In this document: positions 18,432-27,705 of the stretch, piece after piece
Numbering within the stretch: the stretch's first letter is position 1
Layout: every line of letters begins with the position of its first letter
From: Streptosporangium subroseum
Lineage (GTDB): Bacteria > Actinomycetota > Actinomycetes > Streptosporangiales > Streptosporangiaceae
Length of the DNA: 64,000 bases
Assembly (NCBI RefSeq): GCF_900188345.1
Contig: NZ_FZOD01000003.1
Location: forward strand, 248,001 to 312,000
Direction: 5' to 3'
Translations under genes and position numbers: made by a program
Notes under the pieces: model-generated
Database searches by the model: none
What the model was told of the DNA's origin: nothing
Seen by the model: only the letters and a program-made list of their open reading frames with translations

Positions 18432-18522
18432 GGGTACGAGTCTTCCGAGCACGCGATCTCCGGCCCAGAGATGCCCTCACCTGTGGACCATGACCTCATC
18501 ATGAACTGGTACATATGACCAC

Positions 18523-19128
18523 ATGCTCAAGGTTCTCCTCGCCGAAGATCAGCACGTGGTCCGGGGCGCGCTCGTCGCACTGCTGGAGCTGGAGCCCGAT
18601 CTCACCGTGGTCGCCGCGGTCGGCTCCGGCGACCAGGTCCTCCCGGCGGCGCTCGAACATCGCCCGGACGTCGCGGTGCTCGACATCGACATGCCCGTCA
18701 TGGACGGCCTGACCGCCGCGGCCGTGCTCCGTGAGCGGCTGCCCGGATGCGGCGTGCTGCTGCTGACCGGGAACGGAAGGCCCGGCCACCTGCGCCAGGC
18801 CCTGGCCGCCGGGGTCGGCGGCTTCCTGCTCAAAACCGCCCCGCCCGATGAGCTGATCGACGCCATCCGCGCGGTCTCCGCCGGTCAGCGGGTGCTGGAC
18901 CCGAAGCTCGCCGTCACCGCCTGGGACCTCGCCGGCAACCCGCTCACCCCGCGCGACACCGACGTGCTCCGCCTCGTCGCGGAGGGCGCGGACGCGCCCG
19001 AGATCGCCACCAGGCTCCACCTAACCGCGGGAACCGTCCGCAACTACCTCACGGCCATCGTGGCCAAGCTCAACGCCCGCAACCGCACCGACGCGGTCCG
19101 CATCGCCACCGAGGCGGGCTGGATCTAA
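18523..19128 (+). CDS. LuxR/NarL-family response regulator
   Basis: 201 residues. Receiver domain (about 1-118) with the acidic pair ED at 8-9, the phospho-acceptor Asp in VLDIDMPVMDG, Thr in LLLTGN and Lys in FLLKTAPP; C-terminal LuxR helix-turn-helix (about 138-198, LTPRDTDVLRLVAEG, AGTVRNYLTAIVAKLNARNR). It resembles DesR-type regulators. The start codon is only a few bases downstream of a -10-like TACATA, so the mRNA may be leaderless. Divergent from the ABC exporter operon; its last 108 bases overlap the convergent histidine kinase gene. Confidence 0.92.
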   Translation: MLKVLLAEDQHVVRGALVALLELEPDLTVVAAVGSGDQVLPAALEHRPDVAVLDIDMPVMDGLTAAAVLRERLPGCGVLLLTGNGRPGHLRQALAAGVGGFLLKTAPPDELIDAIRAVSAGQRVLDPKLAVTAWDLAGNPLTPRDTDVLRLVAEGADAPEIATRLHLTAGTVRNYLTAIVAKLNARNRTDAVRIATEAGWI

Positions 19129-21303
19129 CACGGCGCGCAGTTCGAACCAGCCGCCGTCGGTCCGGATCGTCAGTCCGCCGTCGAGGGCGGCCAGACGGGT
19201 GGTCAGGTTGCCGATTCCGGAACCCGGCTTGTTCGTTGCGGCGGGCACCCCGTCATTGGCCACGCTGAGCCCTTCGGGCGTGATCCTGATGACGCAGCGC
19301 CGGGCGGAGCTGTGGCGCAGGACGTTGGTCACGGCCTCACGGAGCACGGCGCTCAGGACGGTGGCCGTCTGCGGCGGCAGGCGGTCGTGGGAGAGGTCGA
19401 GCTCCACCTCGATCCCGGCGGCGGCCAACACCGACCTGGCCGACTCCGCCTCGACCTCGAGCGACATCTCCCGCCCGTCTCCCGATACGCCGCGCATGTC
19501 GGCCACCGCCCGCCCGGCCATCTCGACGACGTCGGCCAGCTCGGCCCTGGCCCGATCCGGATCCCTGTCGGCGAGGCGGCGGGCGAGCTCGCATTTGAGG
19601 AGGATCGCGGCAAGGCTGTGGCCGAGGAGGTCATGCAGGTCCCTGGCCGTCCGGAGCCTCTCCTGGACGACGGCCGCGCTCGCCAATCGCTCCCTGGCGG
19701 TCTGGAGCTCCTTGACCAGCCGGGCCAGCGTGCCCAGGCCGTATATGACCAGCCCGGTCACCAGCGTGCTGACCGTGAGGTTGACGACCACTCCGGGGTC
19801 GAGATCCATGATCACGCCGATCCCCGCCACGCTTCCCATGACCCCCGCGACCATCGGCCACGCCGCCACCGGTGGCAGGGCCAGCAGCAGCGGTCCGGCC
19901 AGGAATCCCGCCACCACCAACCAGCCCGACCCGAACGCGGGGATCGGCAGGTAGGTCAGGGCGGCCATCACCAGCAGGTTCCGCGGATGCCGTCCTCTCA
20001 CCGACCTGAGATGCAGGAAGACGACCAGGCCCAGGCACGCCGCGACCGGGACCAGCATCTCCGCCGACACCCGCAACAGCGCCTTCGCGCAGAATCCCAC
20101 CAGCACGGCCGCCAGCAACGCCACCGACAGCCGATACGCCGAGTCCGCGTTCCCCACCGTCCTGGGACGCCCGACACCGAGGCGCCCGAAGCCGAGGCGC
20201 CCGGCACCGAGACGCCCGAAGACACCGCTGAGGCGCCCTCCGGCACCCGCTCCGCCGCCCGCCCCACCCGGTGTGCCGGTCGCCGAGCCCGCCGCGCCGA
20301 TCGCCGCCGGCCGGGCGGGTGGGGTTTTGGGGACACGGGCGTCGACGGTGAGACGGCCGTCGGGGGCGAGGTCGAGGGTCAGGGTCCCGTGGGCGGAGGC
20401 GATGCGGGCCTGGGCTTCGGAGAGGGCGTCGGCGGCCTGGACGGCGGTGCGAGGGGCATCGTGGACGATGCGGAGCCGTACGGAATCTTCGGATTCGGAG
20501 GTCTCGATGAGGCAGTGGCGGGCGGTGCCGTGCCGTACGGCGTCGGAGACCGCGTCGCGGAGTGCGGCGGCGAGGAGGGCCCCGGTGGGACCGAGGGGCT
20601 CGGTGTGACCCACGCGGACCTCGATCTCGACCCCGGCCGCGAGAAGGAGCGCGCGGGCGGAGGCGGTGTCGGGGGCCAGGGAGAGGGAGCGGTAGTCGAC
20701 GGCGGCGGCGCGGGCGTCGGCCAGGGCCTGCCGGGTGACGGCCAGGATCTCGCCGAGCATCTCGGGCCTTTCCGGGTCGAGCCCTCCGACGATCGCCAGG
20801 CTCCGGCCGACGCCGGCGTTCAGCTCGGCGGCGATCTGTAGTCGCTCCTCGGCCACGGCCGCCATGGCCAGCTCAAGTCGCGCCGCGAACAGGTCGTCCA
20901 CCAGCTCGATCATCCGGACCAGCCCGTAGATCACCAGGGCGATCAGCAGCGTGGTGATCGTGGCGTCCGGTGACAGCGAGATGGCCCCGGCGCCCGCCAC
21001 GACGAGCGCCGCCGCGGGCCAGGCGGCGGTCAGCAGCAGCGACCCGGCCACGAACCCGAGCATCCCCACCGACATCCCGAAACCGAGCACACCCAGACAG
21101 CCCAGACCGGCCTGTACGGCGAGCAGCCACCACGGTCGCGCGTCCGTCAGGACACAGGCGACCTGAACCACGAAGGCGGCCACCGCGATCAGCACCGGCA
21201 CGGGCGAGGGCAGTCCCGCGAGCACGTAAACACTGGCGAAACCGCCGAGAACGGCGACGACCACCATCCGGGCGAGGCGCGGAACCAGGTCAATACGATC
21301 CAT
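19021..21303 (-). CDS. Double-module sensor histidine kinase with a degenerate first kinase
   Basis: 760 residues made of two similar halves. Half 1: about five helices (10-130), then a HisKA_3-like helix in which the phospho-acceptor position is Asn162 (ELNAGVGRSL instead of ELHDLLGHSL) and an ATPase-like domain whose N-box reads DAVSDAVRHG and which has no DxGxG box. Half 2: a Gly-rich linker (about 335-370), five more helices, then an intact HisKA_3 with His557 in ARDLHDLLGHSL, the N-box EAVTNVLRH, VANDGV and GSGIGNL. Presumed partner of the response regulator at 18523, which is convergent; 3' ends overlap by 108 bases, giving this protein about 34 extra C-terminal residues. Start taken at ATG 21303; a longer start at 21384 is possible. 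Confidence 0.88.
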   Translation of the reverse strand: MDRIDLVPRLARMVVVAVLGGFASVYVLAGLPSPVPVLIAVAAFVVQVACVLTDARPWWLLAVQAGLGCLGVLGFGMSVGMLGFVAGSLLLTAAWPAAALVVAGAGAISLSPDATITTLLIALVIYGLVRMIELVDDLFAARLELAMAAVAEERLQIAAELNAGVGRSLAIVGGLDPERPEMLGEILAVTRQALADARAAAVDYRSLSLAPDTASARALLLAAGVEIEVRVGHTEPLGPTGALLAAALRDAVSDAVRHGTARHCLIETSESEDSVRLRIVHDAPRTAVQAADALSEAQARIASAHGTLTLDLAPDGRLTVDARVPKTPPARPAAIGAAGSATGTPGGAGGGAGAGGRLSGVFGRLGAGRLGFGRLGVGRPRTVGNADSAYRLSVALLAAVLVGFCAKALLRVSAEMLVPVAACLGLVVFLHLRSVRGRHPRNLLVMAALTYLPIPAFGSGWLVVAGFLAGPLLLALPPVAAWPMVAGVMGSVAGIGVIMDLDPGVVVNLTVSTLVTGLVIYGLGTLARLVKELQTARERLASAAVVQERLRTARDLHDLLGHSLAAILLKCELARRLADRDPDRARAELADVVEMAGRAVADMRGVSGDGREMSLEVEAESARSVLAAAGIEVELDLSHDRLPPQTATVLSAVLREAVTNVLRHSSARRCVIRITPEGLSVANDGVPAATNKPGSGIGNLTTRLAALDGGLTIRTDGGWFELRAVLDPARLGGDADRVGAVAGVELGHDGREVVADGSRG

Positions 21304-21531
21304 GTCCCGACATCTTCTCAGCAATGACGGATCGGCGACCGCATCAGGCCTGCGCTCCGGCAGGCATCCGATCCGAATCATCATTAAGGCCGCCGAAACG
21401 GACCTTCAACGCCTTACCATAAGGTGATCTATTCGGGCTATACTCCCCGAAATCAGACAACTACGGACCGTCTCCGGAGCGGCGCGGTTCGTACCGGCCC
21501 TTGAGATCTGCGAACCGTTCGGGGAGCTTCG

Positions 21532-24495
21532 ATGAGGTTCCAGGTACTTGGCGATGTGACGCTCGTCCTCGACGGGCGTCCGGCATCACTGTCCTCCCGG
21601 AGGCAGGAACGACTGCTGGCACTGCTCGTCTGCGCGCAGGGACGCGTCGTGGCAGCCGAGACGTTGATCGACGCGATGTGGGGGGAGCAGCTCGGGCCCC
21701 GCGCCGGCAAGAACCTGCAGGTGCTCGTGCACCGGCTGCGCAAGACCCTCGACGATCCCGAACGGATCCGGCACGACCGCTCGGGCTACGCGCTGTCGGC
21801 GCAGACGGCGGAGGTCGACGCCTGGCACTTCGCCGACCTGGCCGAGCGCGCCAGGAGGGCGCTGGACCGGGAGGATCTGGAGACGGCGGCCGTCCTGCAG
21901 AGGGAGGCGCTCGCGCTGTGGCGCGGCCGCGCCTTCGCCGGTCTGGACGACGTGGCCCCACTGGCGGAGGCGGCGGAGCGGCTGGAGCAGGACCGCAGGC
22001 GGGTGCTGATCGAGCGCATCGACGTCGACCTGGTGATGGGCAGACACGCCGAGGTCATTCCCGAGCTGGTCTCGTTGGTCGCGGAGGATCCACTCGTGGA
22101 GTCCGCGGCCGCCCGGTTGATGGTGGCGATGCACCGGTCCGGGCAGCGTACGGAGGCGCTGGAGACCTACCGGCGTACCCGCGCCGTCCTGGCCGAGGAG
22201 CTGGGGCTGGAGCCGGGGCCGCAGCTGCGCGCGCTGGAGGCGGCCATCCTGCGCGGTGACTCTCAGATCGGCCTGGACCTCCACATGAGAGCGGAGCCCG
22301 CGGAAAGGAAGACGGCGGCCACGGCACCGGATCCGGTGCCGTTCCTGCTTCCCGCCGGGGTGGGTGACCTCACCGGACGCGATGACGAGCTGCGCCGGCT
22401 CGCCGCGATCCTGCGTGACCGCCCTGCCACCACCCCGGCGATATGCGCCATTTCCGGCATGCCGGGAGTGGGCAAGACTGCGCTGGCCGTACAGTCCGCC
22501 CATGAGTTGCGAGACGACTTCCCCGACGGCCAGCTGTATGTGAACCTGCGGGGCGCGGGGGCCGAGCCGGTCGAACCGTCGCACGCGCTCAGCCGGTTCC
22601 TGCGCGCGCTCGGTGTGGAGGGAAGGGCCATTCCGGACAGCCTGGACGAGCGCGCCGAGGTGTTCCGCGCCCGGCTGTCCGGCCGTCGCGTCCTGGTGCT
22701 GCTGGACGACGCCGCGGACGAGGCCCAGGTCGAGCCGCTCATCCCTCCGGAGAACGGATGTGCGGTGATGATCACAAGTCGCAGCGCACTGACCGCGCTG
22801 CCCGGCACGCGCCGGCTCGTCCTCGGAGTCCTCACGAGCACCGCCGCCGTCGGACTGCTGGGCACGATCACCGGCCGGGCCGAACTGACCTCCGACGGCG
22901 CCGACGGCACCACCGCCGGGCAACTGGCCGAGCTGTGCGGACGGCTGCCCCTGGCGCTCCGGATCGCCGGAGCGCGGCTGGCCGCACGACCGCACTGGAC
23001 CGTCGACCGGCTGGTCTCCCGGCTCGTGGCCGAACACGACCGGCTCGACGAGCTCACCCACGGCGCCCTGTCGGTGCGGGCCAGCCTCGCCCTCGGCTAC
23101 TCCGGACTCACCGAGCCCGGCCGTACCCTGTTCCGCCGCCTCGGCCTGGTCGAGACGCCCGACTTCGCCGGCTGGGTCGCCGCGGCGCTTCTCGACGCCG
23201 AGCCACGCGACGCCGAGGACGTGCTGGAGGGGCTGATGGAGGCGCAGCTCATCGAGTACGCGGGGCTGGACGGCATCGGCGAGCCGCGCTACCGCATCCA
23301 CGACCTGGTACGGCTGCACGCCAGGGAACGTGGTGAGGCCGACGAGCCGCCCGCCTCCGTCCGCGCGGCGCTGACCCGGCTGACCGGGGCGTACCTCGCG
23401 CTCGCCGAGCAGGCGCACCGGCGGCAGTACGGCGGCGACTACACCGTGCTGCACGGCGAAGGACTCCGCTGGGACTGCGGAGCGGTCGCCTCTCAACGGC
23501 TGCTCGCCGACTCCGCCGCCTGGTTGCGCAGCGAACGGCTCGGCCTGGTGGCCGCGGTGGATCAGGCGGCCAGGGTCGAGCTGAGCGAGACCTGCTGGGA
23601 CCTGGCCATGACGGCGATCACACTGTTCGAGGCTCAGGGCCACTTCGACGACTGGCGGAACACCTCGGAGACCGCGCTGGCCGTGGTCCGCCGCGCGGGC
23701 GACTCGCGCGGCGAGGCGGCGATGCGCTACTCGCTGGGCACGCTCGATCTCTTCCGGCAGCGCTACACCGCCGCACGGCCGCACTTCGACGCCGCGCTGC
23801 CGCTCTTCGAGGCGGTGAACGACCAGCACGGCCAGGCGCTGACCCTGCGCAACGCCGCGCTGATCGAGCGGGTGGAGGGACGCGCGGGGACGGCGCTCCG
23901 CCGTTACCGGCGGGCACTGCGGATGCTCCGCGAGGTCGGCGACCGGCACGCCGAGGCCCACGTGCTCGGCAGCATCGCCCAGATCCACATCGAGCACGGC
24001 CGCGCCGACGCGACCCCGCTCCTGGAGACCGCGCTGGACGTCTACCACGATCTGGGCGATCTACGAGGGGCCGCCCAGATCCTCAACCGGATGGGCGCGC
24101 TGCACCTGCGGCAGGGACGCACGGAGCAGGCAAAAGCCGCATACCGACAGGTGAGCGCCGCGTCCCAGGCGATCGGAGACCGGATCGGCGAGGCGTACGG
24201 CCTGCTCGGGGTGGGCGAGGCCGAACTGCTGGCAGGGGAACTCGACCCCGCGGCCGACCACCTCGACGCCGCGCTGGCACTGGCCGAGGGACTCGGGGAA
24301 ACCTTCATCGCCGCCCGTGCCCGACTGGCCGCCGGACGGCTCGCCGCCGAACGCGGCGAGCACGAACCGGCCCGGTCCATGCTGGACCGGGCGATCAGCG
24401 AGTTCGCCGAGATCGGCCTGCCGGTCTGGCACGAGCGGGCGGTGGATGCCCGGCGCAGCCTCGACACCACGCTGTGCCCGCCCCTGCCGTACTGA
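21532..24495 (+). CDS. AfsR/SARP-family regulator with BTAD, NB-ARC and TPR domains
   Basis: 987 residues. N-terminal OmpR-like winged helix (about 1-90, starting MRFQVLGDVTLVLDGRP), bacterial transcriptional activation domain (about 95-240, ending EELGLEPGPQLRALE), NB-ARC ATPase (about 270-560) with the P-loop GMPGVGKTALA near 309 and LVLLDDAAD as Walker B, then a helical region and TPR repeats (about 720-970). This is the architecture of AfsR, an ATP-dependent activator of secondary metabolism and secretion genes. The ATG follows GGGGAGC. Two small convergent secreted-protein genes with repeats lie directly downstream and could be targets. Confidence 0.93.
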   Translation: MRFQVLGDVTLVLDGRPASLSSRRQERLLALLVCAQGRVVAAETLIDAMWGEQLGPRAGKNLQVLVHRLRKTLDDPERIRHDRSGYALSAQTAEVDAWHFADLAERARRALDREDLETAAVLQREALALWRGRAFAGLDDVAPLAEAAERLEQDRRRVLIERIDVDLVMGRHAEVIPELVSLVAEDPLVESAAARLMVAMHRSGQRTEALETYRRTRAVLAEELGLEPGPQLRALEAAILRGDSQIGLDLHMRAEPAERKTAATAPDPVPFLLPAGVGDLTGRDDELRRLAAILRDRPATTPAICAISGMPGVGKTALAVQSAHELRDDFPDGQLYVNLRGAGAEPVEPSHALSRFLRALGVEGRAIPDSLDERAEVFRARLSGRRVLVLLDDAADEAQVEPLIPPENGCAVMITSRSALTALPGTRRLVLGVLTSTAAVGLLGTITGRAELTSDGADGTTAGQLAELCGRLPLALRIAGARLAARPHWTVDRLVSRLVAEHDRLDELTHGALSVRASLALGYSGLTEPGRTLFRRLGLVETPDFAGWVAAALLDAEPRDAEDVLEGLMEAQLIEYAGLDGIGEPRYRIHDLVRLHARERGEADEPPASVRAALTRLTGAYLALAEQAHRRQYGGDYTVLHGEGLRWDCGAVASQRLLADSAAWLRSERLGLVAAVDQAARVELSETCWDLAMTAITLFEAQGHFDDWRNTSETALAVVRRAGDSRGEAAMRYSLGTLDLFRQRYTAARPHFDAALPLFEAVNDQHGQALTLRNAALIERVEGRAGTALRRYRRALRMLREVGDRHAEAHVLGSIAQIHIEHGRADATPLLETALDVYHDLGDLRGAAQILNRMGALHLRQGRTEQAKAAYRQVSAASQAIGDRIGEAYGLLGVGEAELLAGELDPAADHLDAALALAEGLGETFIAARARLAAGRLAAERGEHEPARSMLDRAISEFAEIGLPVWHERAVDARRSLDTTLCPPLPY

Positions 24496-24595
24496 CCCGG
24501 ACCTGGGGTACGGCCAGGCGGATGCACGGCAAACACAGCGAACGCAGCCCGCGCCTCACGCCTGACCGGCTCCACGACGCCGGTTCCCCCGATCA

Positions 24596-24961
24596 CTAGG
24601 GGTTCCCCTCCGAGGGATCCTGGGGGATCCACCCCTTGGTAGGCATTAGGGGAGGCTCCCAATCCTCATGGGGATCCTCGGGCGCCGCCTCCTCGGAAGG
24701 ATCGGGACTCGGCGCGGGTGGAACAGGAGTCGCCGTGGAAGGATCGGGACTCGGCACGGGAGAAGCAGGAGTCCCCGTGGAAGGATCAGGACTCGGCACG
24801 GGAGGAGCAGGGGTCTCGGGGGGCTCGCTGGGTTCCATCCAGTGGCTGTCCTGGACGTTGAAATCCGGATCCGGCTCGGTGTCGTCGGCGAGCGCGGCGT
24901 TCGTCCCCACCAGTGCCCCGGCCACCATCAGCGCCAGCAGCGCCAATCTGATCTTCTTCAT
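24596..24961 (-). CDS. Small secreted proline-rich repeat protein (DSHWM family, copy 1)
   Basis: 121 residues. Signal peptide of about 25 residues (MKKIRLALLALMVAGALVG...ALA), then DDTEPDPDFNVQDSHWMEP, then a Pro/Ser/Asp-rich tail built from a 14-residue repeat (PSPDPSTGTP, PSPDPSTATP, PSPDPSEEA), then WEPPLMPTKGWIPQDPSEG. ATG preceded by GAGGAGAG. I do not recognise the family; it shares its signal peptide type, DSHWM motif and downstream sequence with the gene at 25250, so the two are a diverged tandem duplication. The tail suggests an extended wall- or matrix-facing protein. Confidence 0.7.
   Translation of the reverse strand: MKKIRLALLALMVAGALVGTNAALADDTEPDPDFNVQDSHWMEPSEPPETPAPPVPSPDPSTGTPASPVPSPDPSTATPVPPAPSPDPSEEAAPEDPHEDWEPPLMPTKGWIPQDPSEGNP
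24699..24824 (-). repeat. 42-bp tandem repeat, three copies, coding
   Basis: Units 24699-24740, 24741-24782 and 24783-24824 encode the PSPDPST-type 14-residue repeat of the secreted protein. In frame. Confidence 0.9.
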
Positions 24962-25249
24962 CTCTCCTCGATCGTCATCGGGACAGTGCCCGCCGTCATG
25001 TGTCGGTGATCGCCGACAGGACCACGGCGAGTGCGAGCCGGCCCGGTCCGCGCTCGCCGTGGTCCGCCAGTCCCTCCGGCACGGGCGGACGGTTGACGGC
25101 CGGCGGCCCTCGACGCCATGCCGTCCCCTCCTTTGCCCGCCCTGCCGTGCTGATCCAGACGTACGGTGCGGTCAGGCGGAAGCACGACCCCCGCCTCCCG
25201 CCTGACCACCCCGCGACGCCGGTTCACACCGGAGGTTCCTTCAGAGGGA

Positions 25250-25447
25250 TCAGGGGGTCCCTCCGGGGGGAGCGGTGGGAAGCCCGTCGGGGGGATCGCC
25301 GGGGGCCATCCAGTGACTGTCAGGACAGAAGCCGCCCTCCTGCTCCTGGCACGGACCTTCGTACTGCCTCGCGTCGGCGGGCGCGGCACCTGCCCCCAGG
25401 AGCCCGGCCACCACCACGGCCAGTATCGCGCTCTTTAACTTTTTCAT
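25250..25447 (-). CDS. Small secreted protein (DSHWM family, copy 2)
   Basis: 65 residues: signal peptide MKKLKSAILAVVVAGLLGAG...ADA, then RQYEGPCQEQEGGFCPDSHWMAPGDPPDG and a short Pro/Gly end. Good ribosome site GGAGG before the ATG. The two cysteines bracket a short acidic segment absent from copy 1. Just past the stop, another frame encodes PPDPSEGTS, matching the end of copy 1 (QDPSEGNP); the sequence beyond (GAACCGGCGTCG, then a GGTCAGGCG hairpin) also matches, so copy 2 appears to have lost its last residues to a frameshift. Confidence 0.65.
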   Translation of the reverse strand: MKKLKSAILAVVVAGLLGAGAAPADARQYEGPCQEQEGGFCPDSHWMAPGDPPDGLPTAPPGGTP

Positions 25448-26260
25448 TCGTTCCTCCCCGCACTCATCTCCGGTAGGACTGGGAGAAGTCTCCGGTCTGC
25501 ACGCTCATCTGTCACCTGTGTGATTCGGCGACGGGTGAGCACGTGCCGTCGGTGAGATTCCCCGCTCATCCCGAAGGCGTGGTCATGACCGCGTGCAACC
25601 CGGTGTCCCCGACCAAGGCCGCGACCGCCCCCGCGGAGGTCACGGCAGTGACGTCCGCAGGCAACGCGCCCCGCCTGACGTCGTTCTCGGTCGGTACCGG
25701 TTGGAGTGCCGGACAGTCCCCGAGGGGGCCGGCGCCTACTGGAAGGCCGCATAATCCGGCGAGAATGGATCACGTGCCCGGAGCCTCGGTGGCGCTCGCC
25801 GAGCCGTGGCCCGCGACTCCCCTGGGCAGCACTTCGTCGATTCCGGGCACGGACAGCCACCTTCACCTCACGGCAACTCGGATACCGCCCCCCGGCGGCA
25901 TTGGCGCTAATCGAGATCAGGGTAAGGAGAACCGGTTTCACGGGGGTTTCATCCCATACGACGCGGAACGCGACCTGACCACCACCACAAAAGGTCGACA
26001 CAGAAAGGTGCGAAACGGTATAAATCTCCCTCTCGCACGCCTGATTTCTGTCGTCGGGTAGCTGCCGTCAGATGGCGAACGCCTTCATAATCAATGCCAC
26101 ACGTACCTATTTGGCCGTAAATTTCGTAATGACACCGCACTCATCCAGAAGCGCGACCACTCTCGAGTGGCCCGCCCGTTGACCGACCATGAACGCTCCC
26201 GCCTACCGGACATCTGCTACCGTCCGCCGGACATCTGACAGAAGCCGAAGGATCACGACC
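25448..26260. other. 813-base region without recognisable gene
   Basis: Frames of 170-185 codons can be read in both directions here but have no recognisable motifs, no ribosome sites and noisy composition. GC falls from about 25900 to 26150. It contains the promoter of the ADP-ribosylglycohydrolase gene on the right and of the small secreted protein on the left. It may be an eroded gene, which I cannot name. Confidence 0.4.
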
Positions 26261-27487
26261 GTGCGCCGTTCCACCGATGACCTGCCGGAGTACCGCAGTC
26301 GCGTGAGAGGTTGCCTCCTGGGCGGCGCGCTCGGCGACGCCCTGGGAGCGCCCGTCGAGTTCGAACCGATCCGGAGGATCCGCAAGCAGTACGGCCTCGC
26401 GGGCCTGACCGGGCTCGTCGCCGACTGGCGCGGCGAGGTCGGCCTGATCACCGATGACACGCAGATGACGCTGTTCACCGTGGAGGGGCTGATCCGCGCG
26501 GACCAGATCACCGTGGACGGACCGGCTCGCGAAACCGGGGCCACCCCGGACAGGCCGGCTCGCGAAGGTGAGACCGTCGCGGAGGAGCCGCCCCTCACGG
26601 AAGAAACCGCCGCCGTCCGGCGGGCCTACCTGCGCTGGCTGGACACCCAGCAGCACTCCGCCCCTCTCCCCGTCTCCTCCACCTCCTCCGCTCCTTCCGT
26701 GAACGAGACGGTTCGCACCGGCTGGCTCCGCGAGCAGAAGTGGCTCTACTCCAAGCGAGCCCCCGGAAACGCCTGCCTGTCCGGCCTGCGTCACCAGTGG
26801 GAAAGCGTCCCCGTCTCCCCCGGTCTGCCGGGCCCGGTCAATCCCGACTCCAAGGGCTGCGGAACGGTGATGCGCTCGGCTCCCTTCGGGCTCCGTGCGC
26901 GGAGCGCCCGGCACGCGTTCGATCTGGCCGTCGAGTGCGCCCAGATCACCCACGGCCATCCCACCGGGTACCTCGCCGCCGGCGCCTTCGCGGCCCTCGT
27001 CCATTTCCTGATGGAGGACGAGGTCCGGCGGGGAGCCGAGCCGCTCGCGCAGGCCGTACGGAAGGCGATGGACCTGCTGGCGACCTATCCCTCCCACGAG
27101 GAGACCACGCAGGCGCTGCACGCCGCCGTCTCCCTCTCGACGACGGGCGACCCGAGCCCGGAGAAGGTCGGATCCCTCGGCGAGGCGTGGGTCGCCGAGG
27201 AGGCTCTCGCCATCGCGGTCTACTGCGCCCTGGTGCATCCGGAGCCCGGCGACTTCCAGCGGGCACTCCTGCTCTCGGTCAACCACTCCGGCGACAGTGA
27301 CTCCACCGGCGCCGTCTGCGGCAACCTCCTGGGAGCCGTACACGGCGAGACCGCACTCCCCGCCGAGTGGCTCGCCCACCTCGAAGGGCGCGAAGTCATC
27401 GTCGAGCTCGCCGACGACTTCGCGGCGCAGTCGGTCGACGGGCACGAGGTCACCGAGGCATGGCTGCGGAAGTATCCCGGCGCCTGA
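26261..27487 (+). CDS. ADP-ribosylglycohydrolase family protein
   Basis: 408 residues of the DraG/ARH type, which removes ADP-ribose from proteins or nucleic acids using a two-Mg centre. Seen: VRGCLLGGALGDALGAPVEFE, the first metal motif LITDDTQMTLF, KGCGTVMRSAPFGL, THGHPTGYLAAG and the second metal motif NHSGDSDSTGAVCGNLLGA. A loop at about 85-150 is longer than usual. I start at GTG 26261, 8 bases behind GAAGGA; the frame stays open upstream to an ATG at 26189. No ADP-ribosyltransferase gene is nearby. A strong hairpin separates it from the convergent subtilase. Confidence 0.88.
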   Translation: MRRSTDDLPEYRSRVRGCLLGGALGDALGAPVEFEPIRRIRKQYGLAGLTGLVADWRGEVGLITDDTQMTLFTVEGLIRADQITVDGPARETGATPDRPAREGETVAEEPPLTEETAAVRRAYLRWLDTQQHSAPLPVSSTSSAPSVNETVRTGWLREQKWLYSKRAPGNACLSGLRHQWESVPVSPGLPGPVNPDSKGCGTVMRSAPFGLRARSARHAFDLAVECAQITHGHPTGYLAAGAFAALVHFLMEDEVRRGAEPLAQAVRKAMDLLATYPSHEETTQALHAAVSLSTTGDPSPEKVGSLGEAWVAEEALAIAVYCALVHPEPGDFQRALLLSVNHSGDSDSTGAVCGNLLGAVHGETALPAEWLAHLEGREVIVELADDFAAQSVDGHEVTEAWLRKYPGA

Positions 27488-27653
27488 ACCTGAGCGTCAT
27501 ACGTGACCGCATCGGGGCGGACGGTTTCCGGGGCCGGACGAATCCATCCGGAGAACTCTCAGCGGCGATCGCGGACGACCGGCTCCCGAGTACGGTCCGC
27601 GGAGCGGGGCCGTGACGTCGGAAGCGGCGGGGACGATCCTTTTCCCGGCCTCC

Positions 27654-27691
27654 GTCACCGGGGCGGGGCCGAGCGGCCCCGCCCCGGTGAC
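27654..27691. terminator. Bidirectional terminator hairpin
   Basis: GTCACCGGGGCGGGGCCG (27654-27671) is the exact reverse complement of 27674-27691, an 18-bp stem between the convergent ADP-ribosylglycohydrolase and subtilase genes. Confidence 0.85.
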
Positions 27692-27705
27692 GGGGTTGAG
27701 AGTGG

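Noticed and set aside
25444..26061. Two 170-185-codon frames on opposite strands
   Set aside because: No ribosome site, no recognisable motif, and the two overlap each other; treated as non-coding.
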